From contig CAILLK010000066.1 of the NCBI GenBank assembly GCA_903835005.1, forward strand, positions 1 to 61,595: 61,595 nt of DNA, given 5' to 3'. This DNA comes from an uncultured Bacteroidota bacterium. GTDB taxonomy: Bacteria > Bacteroidota > Bacteroidia > Chitinophagales > Chitinophagaceae. Positions 1 through 8,375 of this stretch are shown here, piece after piece. The notes under the pieces are model-generated. The model had not been told where the DNA came from. It did no database searches and worked only from the letters and a program-made list of their open reading frames with translations. Position 1 is the first letter of the stretch, and every line of letters begins with the position of its first letter. A program made the translations under genes and the position numbers.

Positions 1-231
1 AAAAACAGCATCTTGAACTTTCTCTGGTATCCTGAGCTCCCGCCCGATAACAACGGAAGTGAACGGGCGATAAGAAATATTAAGGTAAAGCAAAAGATCT
101 CTGGACAGTTCAAATCAGATCATGGTGCAGATTGTTTTGTCATCCTAAGGTCTGTCATTGATACAACAATCAAAGCCGGACAAAATGTTTTGAATGCACT
201 CCGACTTGTAGCAATGTATGGGGCTGAATAG
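1..231 (+). CDS. IS66-family transposase, C-terminal fragment (runs off the left edge)
   Basis: The reading frame is open from base 1 and ends at 231. It carries the typical end of IS66 TnpC transposases: a DNNGSERAIRNIKVKQK block followed by a RSVIDT(T)IK...NVL.AL stretch. The E of SERAIRN belongs to the conserved C-terminal part of the DDE domain. The upstream part, including the rest of the catalytic core and the left inverted repeat, lies outside the window. The insertion sequence ends at or just after 231. The reverse-strand HTH gene that follows terminates inside this transposase sequence, so the IS probably truncated or re-ended that gene. Confidence 0.85.
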   Translation, partial: KNSILNFLWYPELPPDNNGSERAIRNIKVKQKISGQFKSDHGADCFVILRSVIDTTIKAGQNVLNALRLVAMYGAE

Positions 232-557
232 TTACGTTTTTTATTGTTTACTGTATTTTTACTGCTATTGTTTATTAAAAGTTCCGGCAGGCGTTTATAA
301 TCTTCTGCCAGATAGTTATCCAGTTCTTGCGTAGAGAATAGAATTTTACTATTCTTCATACGCTGAATAGGCTTTAGTTTTCCCTCATATATCAGGCTGT
401 ACATTCTGGACACAGACAAATGGAGATAAGCTGCTGCCTCTTTAATAGATAACAACTTATCATCATCCTTTTTGCCGTCCTTTCGCATTAATACTTGTGC
501 TAATAGCAGCTCAATTTTCTCTAACCGTTCTGTTAGTTCCGTTAACTGATTTTGCAT
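120..557 (-). CDS. HTH_17 / excisionase-like DNA-binding protein with an IS-derived tail
   Basis: About 145 residues. An N-terminal amphipathic segment (QLTELTERLEKIELLLAQV) precedes a MerR/excisionase-type helix-turn-helix (SIKEAAAYLHLSVSRMYSLI, then a wing ending in the ILFSTQELDNYL segment). Proteins of this type act as excisionases or small regulators in Bacteroidetes mobile elements and often sit beside rteC, as here. The start at 557 is preferred over one at 578 because a strong G-run (GGGGGGA) lies 3 to 10 bases upstream of it. The last 30-40 residues are read antisense through the IS66 end, so the native C-terminus is probably lost. Confidence 0.65.
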   Translation of the reverse strand: MQNQLTELTERLEKIELLLAQVLMRKDGKKDDDKLLSIKEAAAYLHLSVSRMYSLIYEGKLKPIQRMKNSKILFSTQELDNYLAEDYKRLPELLINNSSKNTVNNKKRNYSAPYIATSRSAFKTFCPALIVVSMTDLRMTKQSAP

Positions 558-728
558 ATTTCCCCCCTTTTTTGACATAAAGCTACATCGGCAAAAAGCC
601 GATTTTGTCCTACTTGGAGGTGAGGTGGGAGCAGAAAAATGCTAAATGCCTGCTTTAGGCACGTTCTGAAAGCAAAAAAAGTAGGGAATATATCTGCTTT
701 ATTGTATTTTATTGTCTTTGGGTGGGAG

Positions 729-1496
729 CTACTTATTAATCTTTTTGGCTATTACCAGATCGTCAGAGTAACGAAGATATGCCAGCTTAATTTTATTGAA
801 AATTGGTGGCTCATAGCCATGTTTGGATTTATGAATACTTGACGAAAGGTTGCTTTGCCAGTTCTTTCCTAAGTCAACTTTCAGAATATCGGCAAGGGAT
901 TCTACTATTTTGGTTATCTCACCGGTCCCTTTATTCAAGTAACCAGACTGATGCAATCCATAGATAAGCTGGACAAAGTCATTTTTATTATCCCGGCTAC
1001 CAGTCCATTGTACCGGATATAGCATTTTATTAATATTTTCCTGTTTTTGTTCTGTGTTAAGAAGTCCGGGCAACTTCTTTTCGATTTCAAGATAAGCGAT
1101 GCAGTTAACTAAAAATTTTGTCAGCTTTTTTTCATCGCTGGTCAATTGCTTTAGTTCTTTTTCGTTGTCTAAGGGATAAATGCCGATTTGTTCGCCATCC
1201 TGATACACCGGAGTGCCGGGCTCTATACCCTCAATTTCTCTTCCGTACTTATCAGCTAAATGGGGAAATATATAATCTACGCTTTCACCAATCTTATAAA
1301 GGTTCAAAAAATCTTCAACCAACTCCTTTATGCTGGGATTGGATACGATTGTCTTATTTATAAAGGCAATCTCCTTTTTTATTTCCTCCCAAACATATTC
1401 CTTGTCCTTTGCTTTATTTAAGCGTTTTCGCAGGTTGCTTTCAATCGAGGAAATATACTTGGCGCAAAGTTTATCAAACCGTTCGTTTTTTGTCAT
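729..1496 (-). CDS. rteC: RteC-like regulator of a mobile element
   Basis: 255 residues. The C-terminal half (FVQLIYGLHQSGYLN, then ITKIVESLADILKVDLG, then NLSSSIHKSK) matches the RteC family. In the Bacteroides conjugative transposon CTnDOT, RteC switches on the excision genes. The N-terminal half is helical and highly charged. Transcription order is rteC then the HTH gene (2), the same order as the RteC-like/HTH pairs in elements A and B. No integrase is present beside it, so this is probably a remnant. The function is inferred from the family; which promoter it acts on here is unknown. Confidence 0.7.
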   Translation of the reverse strand: MTKNERFDKLCAKYISSIESNLRKRLNKAKDKEYVWEEIKKEIAFINKTIVSNPSIKELVEDFLNLYKIGESVDYIFPHLADKYGREIEGIEPGTPVYQDGEQIGIYPLDNEKELKQLTSDEKKLTKFLVNCIAYLEIEKKLPGLLNTEQKQENINKMLYPVQWTGSRDNKNDFVQLIYGLHQSGYLNKGTGEITKIVESLADILKVDLGKNWQSNLSSSIHKSKHGYEPPIFNKIKLAYLRYSDDLVIAKKINK

Positions 1497-1639
1497 ACAC
1501 TTAGGATTAAGCTAAGCACAAATTTATGGTATCCGATATTATTTTTCTTCAATCACATATCCGTAGCATTCGGAAAAATTTTGGGGAATATAATGCGGAA
1601 TTTATGTTGGAATCATGTTGAAATTAACCATTGTGAAGG

Positions 1640-1816
1640 ATGATTAAGGGAAATTACAGCGAAAACCTGTGGAACTATGGGTTTAACCTTGAAATACCTG
1701 ACAATGCACCGTTTTTTATGGCATACACTCCCAAAAGTGACCGTTTTCTGAAATTAAATGAGGAAAAATTGGCTTATTGGCCCGCTGTTATTATTTCAAT
1801 AGTCTTTCTCCAGTAA
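1640..1816 (+). CDS. Small ORF or gene fragment, 58 aa, unknown
   Basis: ATG at 1640, TAA at 1814. The first 45 codons have protein-like composition (NLWNYGFNLEIPDNAPFF, then YTPKSDRFLKLNEEKLAYW). The last part overlaps the 3' end of the AbiEii-like gene on the other strand by 43 bases and reads as hydrophobic filler. The sharp change near 1774 suggests the 5' piece of a longer gene cut by insertion of the toxin-antitoxin cassette. No family recognised. The remaining 1497-1639 stretch shows nothing recognisable. Confidence 0.3.
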   Translation: MIKGNYSENLWNYGFNLEIPDNAPFFMAYTPKSDRFLKLNEEKLAYWPAVIISIVFLQ

Positions 1817-2844
1817 AACAAAGGTTCAACAGGCAGTTTATTCAAAAAAATGTAATCAGGATGTTCAATTAGATAGTCTTTTTTGTTCAGTCCTGCTGTA
1901 AAAGGCTCAATTTTTGCCGTGATACCCGCTTTTATTATTGCGGCCAGTAACGCGGCCTTCGCAGCAGCGGTAATTGCCTCATCAATCCGGAAGAAAGATG
2001 TTACCTGATAGGTTCTGAATTGCTTTAACCCGGTTTGAATTTCTAAAAAATTAGAGAGATGAGGTTCTTCTTTATTTCTTTCCCGGTTCGCAATTAGAAT
2101 TGCCGTGTTAATAATATCATCAAGAACTGAATGAGGGGTGTCTTCAATTCCTCTATAACCAATTTCCTTTACTACAGTTTTATGAAATGCCTCAGATACG
2201 ATAGCTACATCTTTTATCTCATCGAATAATCTGCCGAGGTCGTAAAGCTGTTTTATTATATCAATCTCTTTTCCTTTTTTATATGGTATGCCGGTAGTAT
2301 TTGGTGCAAATGCTGTAAGCTTATCGCCTGTTATGGATTCGTGAGTTGGAATCTTGACCAATACTGCTGTCGCATCCGTTTTCAACCATTCAGATACTAC
2401 CGGAACGGATAATACTTGGGGATAAGAATGATCGTCAAATAAGATGTCCAGCAAAATATGATCTTCCTTACCCGTCAGGCTTGAAGTATAAATAAGGGAA
2501 TAATGAGCTTTGGGAATACCCGGTCTATAACTTCTTCTTTCATTTAGAGTGAACCTCATAAATGGAACACTATTGCAAACCTTATTTAGGATTGCTTCTA
2601 TTTCTTCACGTGTTGTCTTTGTTATAATATCAACGTCTATTGAAAATCTTCCCGGCGTTGTCATTAATAGGATTAACGATGTGCCACCTTTAAACACAAA
2701 GTCAAGCCCACTGGCCGCTAAAGCCTCCACCAAGCCTAACGCATGTATCATCTTTTCAGCAAGAGGAGGATTGATTTTCTCAAATCCTTTTTTAGAAAGG
2801 TGAGAGTATATCCACTCACCTGAGTATGATTCAGCTAATATCAT
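1774..2844 (-). CDS. AbiEii/AbiGii-type nucleotidyltransferase toxin
   Basis: 356 residues. The nucleotidyltransferase signature is clear: KGGTSL at about 52-57, then RFSIDVDI at 67-74, giving the hG[GS]...DxD pattern with acidic residues D70 and D72. AbiEii-type toxins are type IV toxin-antitoxin partners; characterised relatives transfer nucleotides to tRNA or other RNA and block growth on phage infection. The start codon overlaps the stop of the upstream partner gene by four bases (ATGA), so the two are translationally coupled. The exact substrate cannot be read from sequence. Confidence 0.85.
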   Translation of the reverse strand: MILAESYSGEWIYSHLSKKGFEKINPPLAEKMIHALGLVEALAASGLDFVFKGGTSLILLMTTPGRFSIDVDIITKTTREEIEAILNKVCNSVPFMRFTLNERRSYRPGIPKAHYSLIYTSSLTGKEDHILLDILFDDHSYPQVLSVPVVSEWLKTDATAVLVKIPTHESITGDKLTAFAPNTTGIPYKKGKEIDIIKQLYDLGRLFDEIKDVAIVSEAFHKTVVKEIGYRGIEDTPHSVLDDIINTAILIANRERNKEEPHLSNFLEIQTGLKQFRTYQVTSFFRIDEAITAAAKAALLAAIIKAGITAKIEPFTAGLNKKDYLIEHPDYIFLNKLPVEPLFYWRKTIEIITAGQ

Positions 2845-3593
2845 CCAATTAAGTCTTTTACTTTTTCACCTAAATTTTTCAACAGAAATTGCTTTACCCC
2901 TTCTTCCCTATTCCTTCTCTTTGCATAATTAATCAACCGGGATAAATTAATACTGTATTTTTCAAAGGCTCCTTCATATATCTTGTTTAACTGGCTACCC
3001 TGAAAAGCGAAAAATATTTTTTCATCGCAATATAGGTCAACCAATATTTTCTCTAAAGTTGGAACAGCAACTTTATTTGCCATCTGAGTTGGTGCTCTGC
3101 TAACCATCGGCTTTATAACAATAGCCTCTGTTAATTCTGACACATATCTGTCCAGGACATTCTCATCGGGTTTTAAATAGACGTTTTGATAGCCATTGTC
3201 TTTCAGGCTATAGAAAACCCTTTCAACAGAATCTCTATCAACTTCTAACATCGTCATTGAAGATGTGGCCTGCAATTCAATGAACTCATTTAGCCACGAT
3301 GTATTCCAGATATTATAGTAATCGCATAGAGGCGTATCAAGAAGTTTGCCGATCTCAAGAATTTTTTTATCGGGTTCGGGCTTAAACCCTTGTTTATAGA
3401 CTAATTGATAAACTCCCTTTTTTATTGTCTCAATAATATTTCTCTTTTTTAAATCATACACCCGCCATCCGAAAGTTCCCTCATTCAGGTTTGGATCAAA
3501 TGAGCGAAAAAAATTAAAAAGTTCCTCCCTTGTAAACAAGTGCATGTTTGCAAAGCGGCTCATTAATTCTCGTTCTATGATATTATTTACCAT
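2841..3593 (-). CDS. AbiEi-like winged-helix antitoxin (DUF6577-like)
   Basis: 250 residues. The N-terminus (LFTREELFNFF, then WRVYDLKKRNIIETIKKGVYQL) has the winged-helix plus wing pattern of AbiEi-type antitoxins, which repress their own operon. The rest resembles the antitoxin C-terminal domain. It is the first gene of a two-gene operon with the nucleotidyltransferase toxin and lies directly downstream of a repeated operator-like element at 3613-3676. The specific family name is a recollection of similar Bacteroidetes proteins. The pairing with an AbiEii toxin is the stronger argument. Confidence 0.7.
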   Translation of the reverse strand: MVNNIIERELMSRFANMHLFTREELFNFFRSFDPNLNEGTFGWRVYDLKKRNIIETIKKGVYQLVYKQGFKPEPDKKILEIGKLLDTPLCDYYNIWNTSWLNEFIELQATSSMTMLEVDRDSVERVFYSLKDNGYQNVYLKPDENVLDRYVSELTEAIVIKPMVSRAPTQMANKVAVPTLEKILVDLYCDEKIFFAFQGSQLNKIYEGAFEKYSINLSRLINYAKRRNREEGVKQFLLKNLGEKVKDLIG

Positions 3594-3612
3594 TGCTTTT
3601 TAAAGGTTTCAA

Positions 3613-3676
3613 TCAAAAATAAGCCACTTTTAGAGTATTGTGGCTAAATTTTGATTTTCAAAAATAAGCCACTTTT
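3613..3676 (-). promoter_or_regulatory. Repeated operator over the promoter of the AbiE-like pair
   Basis: A 19-bp sequence (TCAAAAATAAGCCACTTTT) occurs at 3613-3631 and again at 3658-3676, 45 bp apart. An imperfect inverted copy (GTGGCTAAATTTTGA) lies between them at 3640-3654. Read on the reverse strand, each direct copy contains TATTTTTG, which fits the Bacteroidetes -7 consensus TAnnTTTG; the nearer one is 21 bases from the antitoxin start. Binding of the winged-helix antitoxin here would block transcription, giving autoregulation. Binding is inferred. Confidence 0.55.
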
Positions 3677-3768
3677 TCTAAAAATTGGCAAATGTTTGAA
3701 TCTTAATCGCAAAACAGCTTGAAAATATTTTAGTAAACCTCTACAATAATTTTTTTATTCCAGAACAG

Positions 3769-4374
3769 ATGCATACCTTTATGTTAAATAGTAACGATCT
3801 ACAACGTAAAATGATAAAGTCGCTAAAGGAAATAGCAAATATAAAATTTGGCTTACACGCCCAATCTCAAGAGTATGGTAACGTACTATACTTGCAGGCT
3901 GGGCATTTTAACAACAAAGGCAAGTTACTACAAATACCAACAACTTTTATAGATGCACAGGGACGCTTAAATGAACATTTATTAGAGGATGGAGATATAC
4001 TACTTGCAGGGAAAGGAAACCGGAATTTTGCATGGTGCTATCGTCACAATTTTGGTCCGGCGGTAGCATCTTCAATTTTCTTTGTGATTCAACCAAGACA
4101 AGATTTAATAAATCCTGAATATCTTACTGCTTACTTTAATCTTGAAAAGTGCCAACTGCATTTCCGTAAGCTGGGAGAAGGTAGTAATGTGGCATCTATC
4201 AGGAAGAGCGAACTTGGAGAGTTGAATATTCCAATTCTTACTATGAAGAAACAATTAGAAATTTCAGCAATATCAAAACTGCACGAGGAACAAATAGAAA
4301 TAACCGAAAAAATACAGCAACGTAAATGCGAGCTTTATGAAGCTGTGATGAATAACTTAACAACAGGTAAATAA
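3769..4374 (+). CDS. Half-length HsdS-like specificity subunit (one target-recognition domain)
   Basis: 201 residues, about half a normal HsdS. It has one target-recognition domain (GLHAQSQEYGNVLYLQAGHF, later NFGPAVASSIFFVI), a LGELNIPILTMKKQLEI border and a helical spacer (EQIEITEKIQQRKCELYEAVM). HsdS proteins read DNA through two such domains; single-domain forms can work as dimers or compete with the full-length subunit. It opens the operon, five bases before hsdM. A full-length hsdS lies 4 kb further on, so this system has two specificity proteins. Confidence 0.75.
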   Translation: MHTFMLNSNDLQRKMIKSLKEIANIKFGLHAQSQEYGNVLYLQAGHFNNKGKLLQIPTTFIDAQGRLNEHLLEDGDILLAGKGNRNFAWCYRHNFGPAVASSIFFVIQPRQDLINPEYLTAYFNLEKCQLHFRKLGEGSNVASIRKSELGELNIPILTMKKQLEISAISKLHEEQIEITEKIQQRKCELYEAVMNNLTTGK

Positions 4375-4379
4375 ACAAT

Positions 4380-5894
4380 ATGGATCAAACACAGATAAAC
4401 GGAATCGTCTGGAAAGCATGTGATAGTTTACGGGGTAAAATTGACCCCTCGCAGTACAAAGATTATGTGCTCACGCTGCTATTCGTAAAGTACCTGTCTG
4501 ACGTATGGAAAGACAAGAGGGCGTTTTATGCCGACAAATATAACAATGATGCTACCCGTATAGAAAGGGCACTGCGTAATGAAAGATTTCAAGTGCCTGA
4601 GCAATGCACCTTTGAATACGTTTACACAAATAGGAATGAAAGTAATCTGGGAGAAATCATAGATATAGCACTAACCGGCTTAGAAGATGCCAATAGAACT
4701 AAGCTCGCAAATGTGTTCCGCAATATATCTTTTAACTCAGAGGCAATTTTTGGGCAAACAAAGGAACGAAATACCATACTAAAAAACCTGTTAGTTGATT
4801 TTTCTCAACTTGACCTTGAACCATCTCATTTAGATGGTAACGATGTTATAGGAGATGCTTATGAGTTCCTGATTGAAAATTTTGCATCTGATGCGGGCAA
4901 AAAAGCAGGTGAATTTTACACCCCGAAAAATGTATCGCGTCTGCTGGCAAAGTTGGTTGCCCCTCAACCGGGTAACAGAATCTGTGACCCCGCTTGTGGC
5001 TCCGGCTCATTGCTGATTAAAGTTGCAAAAGAGGTGGGCAGTAATAATTTCTCCCTGTATGGGCAGGAGAACAATGGCAGTACATGGGCTTTATGCCGGA
5101 TGAATATGTTCCTGCATGAACTTGACCAAGCTAATATAGAATGGGGAGATACGCTTAATAATCCTAAGCTGCTGGAAGGCGACCACCTGATGAAGTTTAA
5201 TATTGTGGTGGCTAACCCTCCCTTTAGCCTCGATAAGTGGGGGGCAGAAAATGCATCTATTGACCAGTTCAGCAGGTTTCACCGTGGCGTGCCGCCAAAA
5301 AGCAAAGGAGACTATGCTTTTATCAGCCACATGATAGAAACTGCCTATGAAGATGTAGGCAAAGTGGGAGTGATTGTGCCGCATGGCGTGTTATTCAGGG
5401 GTAGTAGCGAGGGTGTGATACGCAAGCAGCTTATAGAAGAGAATTACCTCGATGCTGTAATCGGGCTACCGGCCAATCTGTTCTTTGGTACTGGCATACC
5501 CGCTGCCATATTGTTGTTTGGCAAAGGGCGTGGCAAGCGTAAGGATGTACTTTTTATTGATGCCAGCCAGGGTTATGAAGCCGGTAAGAATCAAAATAAC
5601 CTGCGCCAACAGGACATTGATAAGATTGTAAAGACTTATAAGGCATATAAAACCACAAAACCATTAAGTGGAGATGAGGGAGAAATTGTAGAAGCTAAGT
5701 ATGCCTACCGTGCTACCATTAAAGAAATAGCAGACAATGACTTTAACCTGAATATACCCCGGTACGTAGATACATTTGAAGAGGAAACGCCAGTAGATAT
5801 TAAGGCTACGCAGGTAGAGATAGACAGGCTGAAAGGAGAACTGGTAGGGGTGGAAAAACAAATGAACGAATACCTGAAAGAATTAGGATTTTAA
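4380..5894 (+). CDS. hsdM: Type I restriction-modification DNA methyltransferase (M subunit)
   Basis: 504 residues, normal for HsdM. It has the N-terminal HsdM helical domain, GEFYTP at 177-182, the AdoMet-binding motif I DPACGSGSLL from 203, and catalytic motif IV NPPF at 279-282, typical of N6-adenine methylation. A C-terminal helical region (DIKATQVEIDRLKGEL) would contact the S subunit. It forms the M2S core methylase and, with HsdR, the restriction enzyme. It lies between the half hsdS and dinD with very short gaps, so it is in the same transcript. Confidence 0.95.
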   Translation: MDQTQINGIVWKACDSLRGKIDPSQYKDYVLTLLFVKYLSDVWKDKRAFYADKYNNDATRIERALRNERFQVPEQCTFEYVYTNRNESNLGEIIDIALTGLEDANRTKLANVFRNISFNSEAIFGQTKERNTILKNLLVDFSQLDLEPSHLDGNDVIGDAYEFLIENFASDAGKKAGEFYTPKNVSRLLAKLVAPQPGNRICDPACGSGSLLIKVAKEVGSNNFSLYGQENNGSTWALCRMNMFLHELDQANIEWGDTLNNPKLLEGDHLMKFNIVVANPPFSLDKWGAENASIDQFSRFHRGVPPKSKGDYAFISHMIETAYEDVGKVGVIVPHGVLFRGSSEGVIRKQLIEENYLDAVIGLPANLFFGTGIPAAILLFGKGRGKRKDVLFIDASQGYEAGKNQNNLRQQDIDKIVKTYKAYKTTKPLSGDEGEIVEAKYAYRATIKEIADNDFNLNIPRYVDTFEEETPVDIKATQVEIDRLKGELVGVEKQMNEYLKELGF

Positions 5895-5910
5895 CTGTAA
5901 AACTAAGAAT

Positions 5911-6762
5911 ATGGAAAAGGAACAAATACACGAACTGTTTACAAAGCTTGAGGCTGCGAAGTACACAAAAGAAGGATTAGAATACTGGAGTGCAAGGGAT
6001 TTTCAGGAGATACTTGGCTATACGAAATGGGATAACTTTCTAAAGGTCATTCAAAAAGCTAAAGATTCTGCCCAAACCAGTGGTGTGGCGGTTTCCGATC
6101 ATTTTGCCGATATCGGGAAGATGATAGACATAGGCAAGGGTGGAAAGAGAGAAATTGAAGACATAGCGCTTACAAGGTATGCCTGTTATCTGATTGCCCA
6201 AAATGGCGATGCAACTACAAAACACCAGGTTGCATTTGCACAGACTTATTTCGCAGTGCAAACCAGGAAGCAGGAGATTATTGAACAGCGATTACTTGAT
6301 GTATCAAGGGTAAGCGCCAGAGAAAAGCTGACCCGATCAGAAAAAAAGCTATCGGGAATTTTGTATGAGCGGGGAGTGGATGATAAGGGTTTTGCAATTA
6401 TCAGAAGTAAGGGCGACCAGGTACTCTTTGGCGGATATACGACCGCAATGATGAAACAACGATTGGGCGTTGCCGAAACCAGGCCACTGGCAGATCATCT
6501 CTCTACTCTTGCAATAAATGCAAAAGAGTTTGCCAATAATCTTACCAGTCATAATGTGGAAGTGAAAGATCTGAAGGGAATAAATCCTATAGGCAAAGAG
6601 CATGTGGATAATAACGCTGCTGTAAGAAATATGCTGTTGCAAAGGGGCGTAAAACCGGAGAACCTGCCGCCGTCTGAAGATGTGCAGAAGGTGAAACGCA
6701 AGCTGGATAGTGAAGACAAAAAAGTGCTGAAAGATGCCCAAAGACAAGGAAAAAAGAAATAA
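5911..6762 (+). CDS. dinD: DinD-family DNA-damage-inducible protein
   Basis: 283 residues. The sequence ARDFQEILGYTKWDNF, then KDSAQTSG...VSDHF, then IEDIALTRYACYLIAQNGD and VAFAQTYFAVQTRKQEI is the signature of DinD (COG-type DNA-damage-inducible protein D). In E. coli, DinD is in the SOS regulon and affects RecA filaments. Here it sits inside a restriction operon, 16 bases after hsdM and directly joined to the next gene (stop TAA, then ATG). A role in handling DNA broken by the restriction enzyme is a reasonable inference. The C-terminus is Lys/Arg-rich. Confidence 0.9.
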   Translation: MEKEQIHELFTKLEAAKYTKEGLEYWSARDFQEILGYTKWDNFLKVIQKAKDSAQTSGVAVSDHFADIGKMIDIGKGGKREIEDIALTRYACYLIAQNGDATTKHQVAFAQTYFAVQTRKQEIIEQRLLDVSRVSAREKLTRSEKKLSGILYERGVDDKGFAIIRSKGDQVLFGGYTTAMMKQRLGVAETRPLADHLSTLAINAKEFANNLTSHNVEVKDLKGINPIGKEHVDNNAAVRNMLLQRGVKPENLPPSEDVQKVKRKLDSEDKKVLKDAQRQGKKK

Positions 6763-7542
6763 ATGCCAATAACCATACAATATTGCTCTGACCTGCACCT
6801 GGAATTTGACATGAACAGGAAATGGATAGGTAAATACCCACTGGCGGTAAAAGGCGATGTATTGCTGCTAGGTGGTGATATTATGCTGTTTGCACAACAG
6901 GAGCAACACAATGATTTCCTGGATTATGTGGCTGCCAACTACCAGGTCGTCTACTGGATACCAGGCAACCATGAATATTACCACAGCAACATAGACGGCA
7001 GGAGTGGTACACTGTACGAGGCTGTGCGGGATAATGTGTTTTTGGTGAATAATACTACAGTGCGTATAGGTGATACAGACCTTATTTGCAGCACTCTATG
7101 GAGCAAAATAAGCCCTGCTAATGAATGGCAGATAAACCGTTCAATGAATGACTTTAAGGTAATAAAGAGCGGAGATAACAGGTTGCGTATAGCAGAATAT
7201 AACTTGCTGCATGAGCAGGCAAGGCAGTTTGTAGAGGAGGCTGTGATGGGTAGTACAGCAAAGCACAAAGTAGTGCTTACCCACCATGTGCCCACACTAA
7301 TGAACTACCCACCCAAATACAAGGGCGACGTGCTGAACGAGGCATTTGCCGTGGAAATGCATGACTTTATAGAAGGCTCAGGTGTGGACTGCTGGTTGTA
7401 TGGCCACACCCACTATAATACGCCCGACTTTACAATAGGCAATACACGTATGCTGACCAACCAGCTTGGCTATGTGCAATATGGGGAGAACAAACACTTT
7501 AATAACGCAAAGACTTTTACCGTAGGATACACGACACTATAA
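6763..7542 (+). CDS. Calcineurin-like metallophosphoesterase
   Basis: 259 residues. All metal-binding blocks of the family are visible: SDLH at 9-12, GGDI at 37-40, GNHEYY at 68-73, THH at 173-175 and GHTH at 214-217. It should hydrolyse a phosphodiester with two metal ions. The substrate (nucleic acid end, cyclic nucleotide or other) cannot be told. It starts immediately after the dinD stop, with no intergenic space, which argues for a functional link with the restriction operon. Confidence 0.88.
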   Translation: MPITIQYCSDLHLEFDMNRKWIGKYPLAVKGDVLLLGGDIMLFAQQEQHNDFLDYVAANYQVVYWIPGNHEYYHSNIDGRSGTLYEAVRDNVFLVNNTTVRIGDTDLICSTLWSKISPANEWQINRSMNDFKVIKSGDNRLRIAEYNLLHEQARQFVEEAVMGSTAKHKVVLTHHVPTLMNYPPKYKGDVLNEAFAVEMHDFIEGSGVDCWLYGHTHYNTPDFTIGNTRMLTNQLGYVQYGENKHFNNAKTFTVGYTTL

Positions 7543-7577
7543 GTAACAAAAGCGCATATAAAATTTTTATTTGAAAT

Positions 7578-8375
7578 ATGAATGCACAACAGGTAACTCA
7601 ACTCGAGGACAGTATAAAGAAAGGAATGGAATATGGTTATACCCAAAACCTAATTCTTAAAAGTTCGTTTGACAACTTTCAAAAGAAAGTCAGGGAATAT
7701 TTGTTGACCGTAAATGTGGCGCAGAATATACTTAAATGGAATAGCAGCCACAGCTTCATCGTTCATTTAGAATATCCATCAAAAGACTTCTATAAAAATG
7801 CTTTTCTTTCCACTCGGGACGTTTATCCTCCAGGGCTATCGGGTGAAGATATTCTTTTTGTTCAGCCTGAAACGATAACTCGTAGTACGCATGCGCCATA
7901 CGGAAAACCCAAAGGGCTAATAGATATTGCTATAATGGAAGAGCGCAATGAAGCCACCTATGGCAACATCAGGTCAATTGTTGGCATTGAAATTAAAGCT
8001 ATCAACCAATCAAGAACAAAAGTTATTGAGGATGTAAATCGACTAGCAAACTCGATGATAACTAATGATATTGTCTCAGAAAACAGTATTGAAGTATGCT
8101 ATTCAGTATTTGTTCAAAGATTGGACAAAGATGATCAGATATTAACGAAAGCTGAAATAGCAAAAAAGAAAAACAAGACTGTCATCAAATGGACTAAGCA
8201 CATCGCAAAGAAATGCATATTTAATGGACTTACTTTAACGCTAATCCCCTTTGACATAGAGGTATCAGGACTGGAAGATGTAGCAAATATGTATGATGAA
8301 ACCGATGATGCCAGTGAGGTCGCCAATGCTACAGGAGCAGTTATTGGTTTCTTAATTAAAATTGAAAGGATATGA
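7578..8375 (+). CDS. Probable PD-(D/E)XK nuclease-fold protein in the hsd operon
   Basis: 265 residues, no named family recognised. A candidate PD-(D/E)XK core is visible: GLIDIAI with D116, followed after 21 residues by GIEIKAI with E138 and K140, the usual D-(n)-ExK spacing of this nuclease fold. A tail rich in acidic residues follows (YDETDDASE). Its stop overlaps the start of hsdS by four bases, so it is coupled to the specificity subunit. It could be an accessory nuclease or only a DNA-binding relic of one. Nuclease activity is an inference from the motif alone. Confidence 0.5.
   Translation: MNAQQVTQLEDSIKKGMEYGYTQNLILKSSFDNFQKKVREYLLTVNVAQNILKWNSSHSFIVHLEYPSKDFYKNAFLSTRDVYPPGLSGEDILFVQPETITRSTHAPYGKPKGLIDIAIMEERNEATYGNIRSIVGIEIKAINQSRTKVIEDVNRLANSMITNDIVSENSIEVCYSVFVQRLDKDDQILTKAEIAKKKNKTVIKWTKHIAKKCIFNGLTLTLIPFDIEVSGLEDVANMYDETDDASEVANATGAVIGFLIKIERI

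Noticed and set aside
639..842. Forward frame of 67 codons between the HTH gene and rteC
   Set aside because: Largely antisense to the end of rteC and with no protein-like pattern.
6349..6911. Three long reverse-strand frames opposite dinD and the phosphoesterase
   Set aside because: Shadows of well-supported genes; composition is Cys/Phe/Ser-rich filler.
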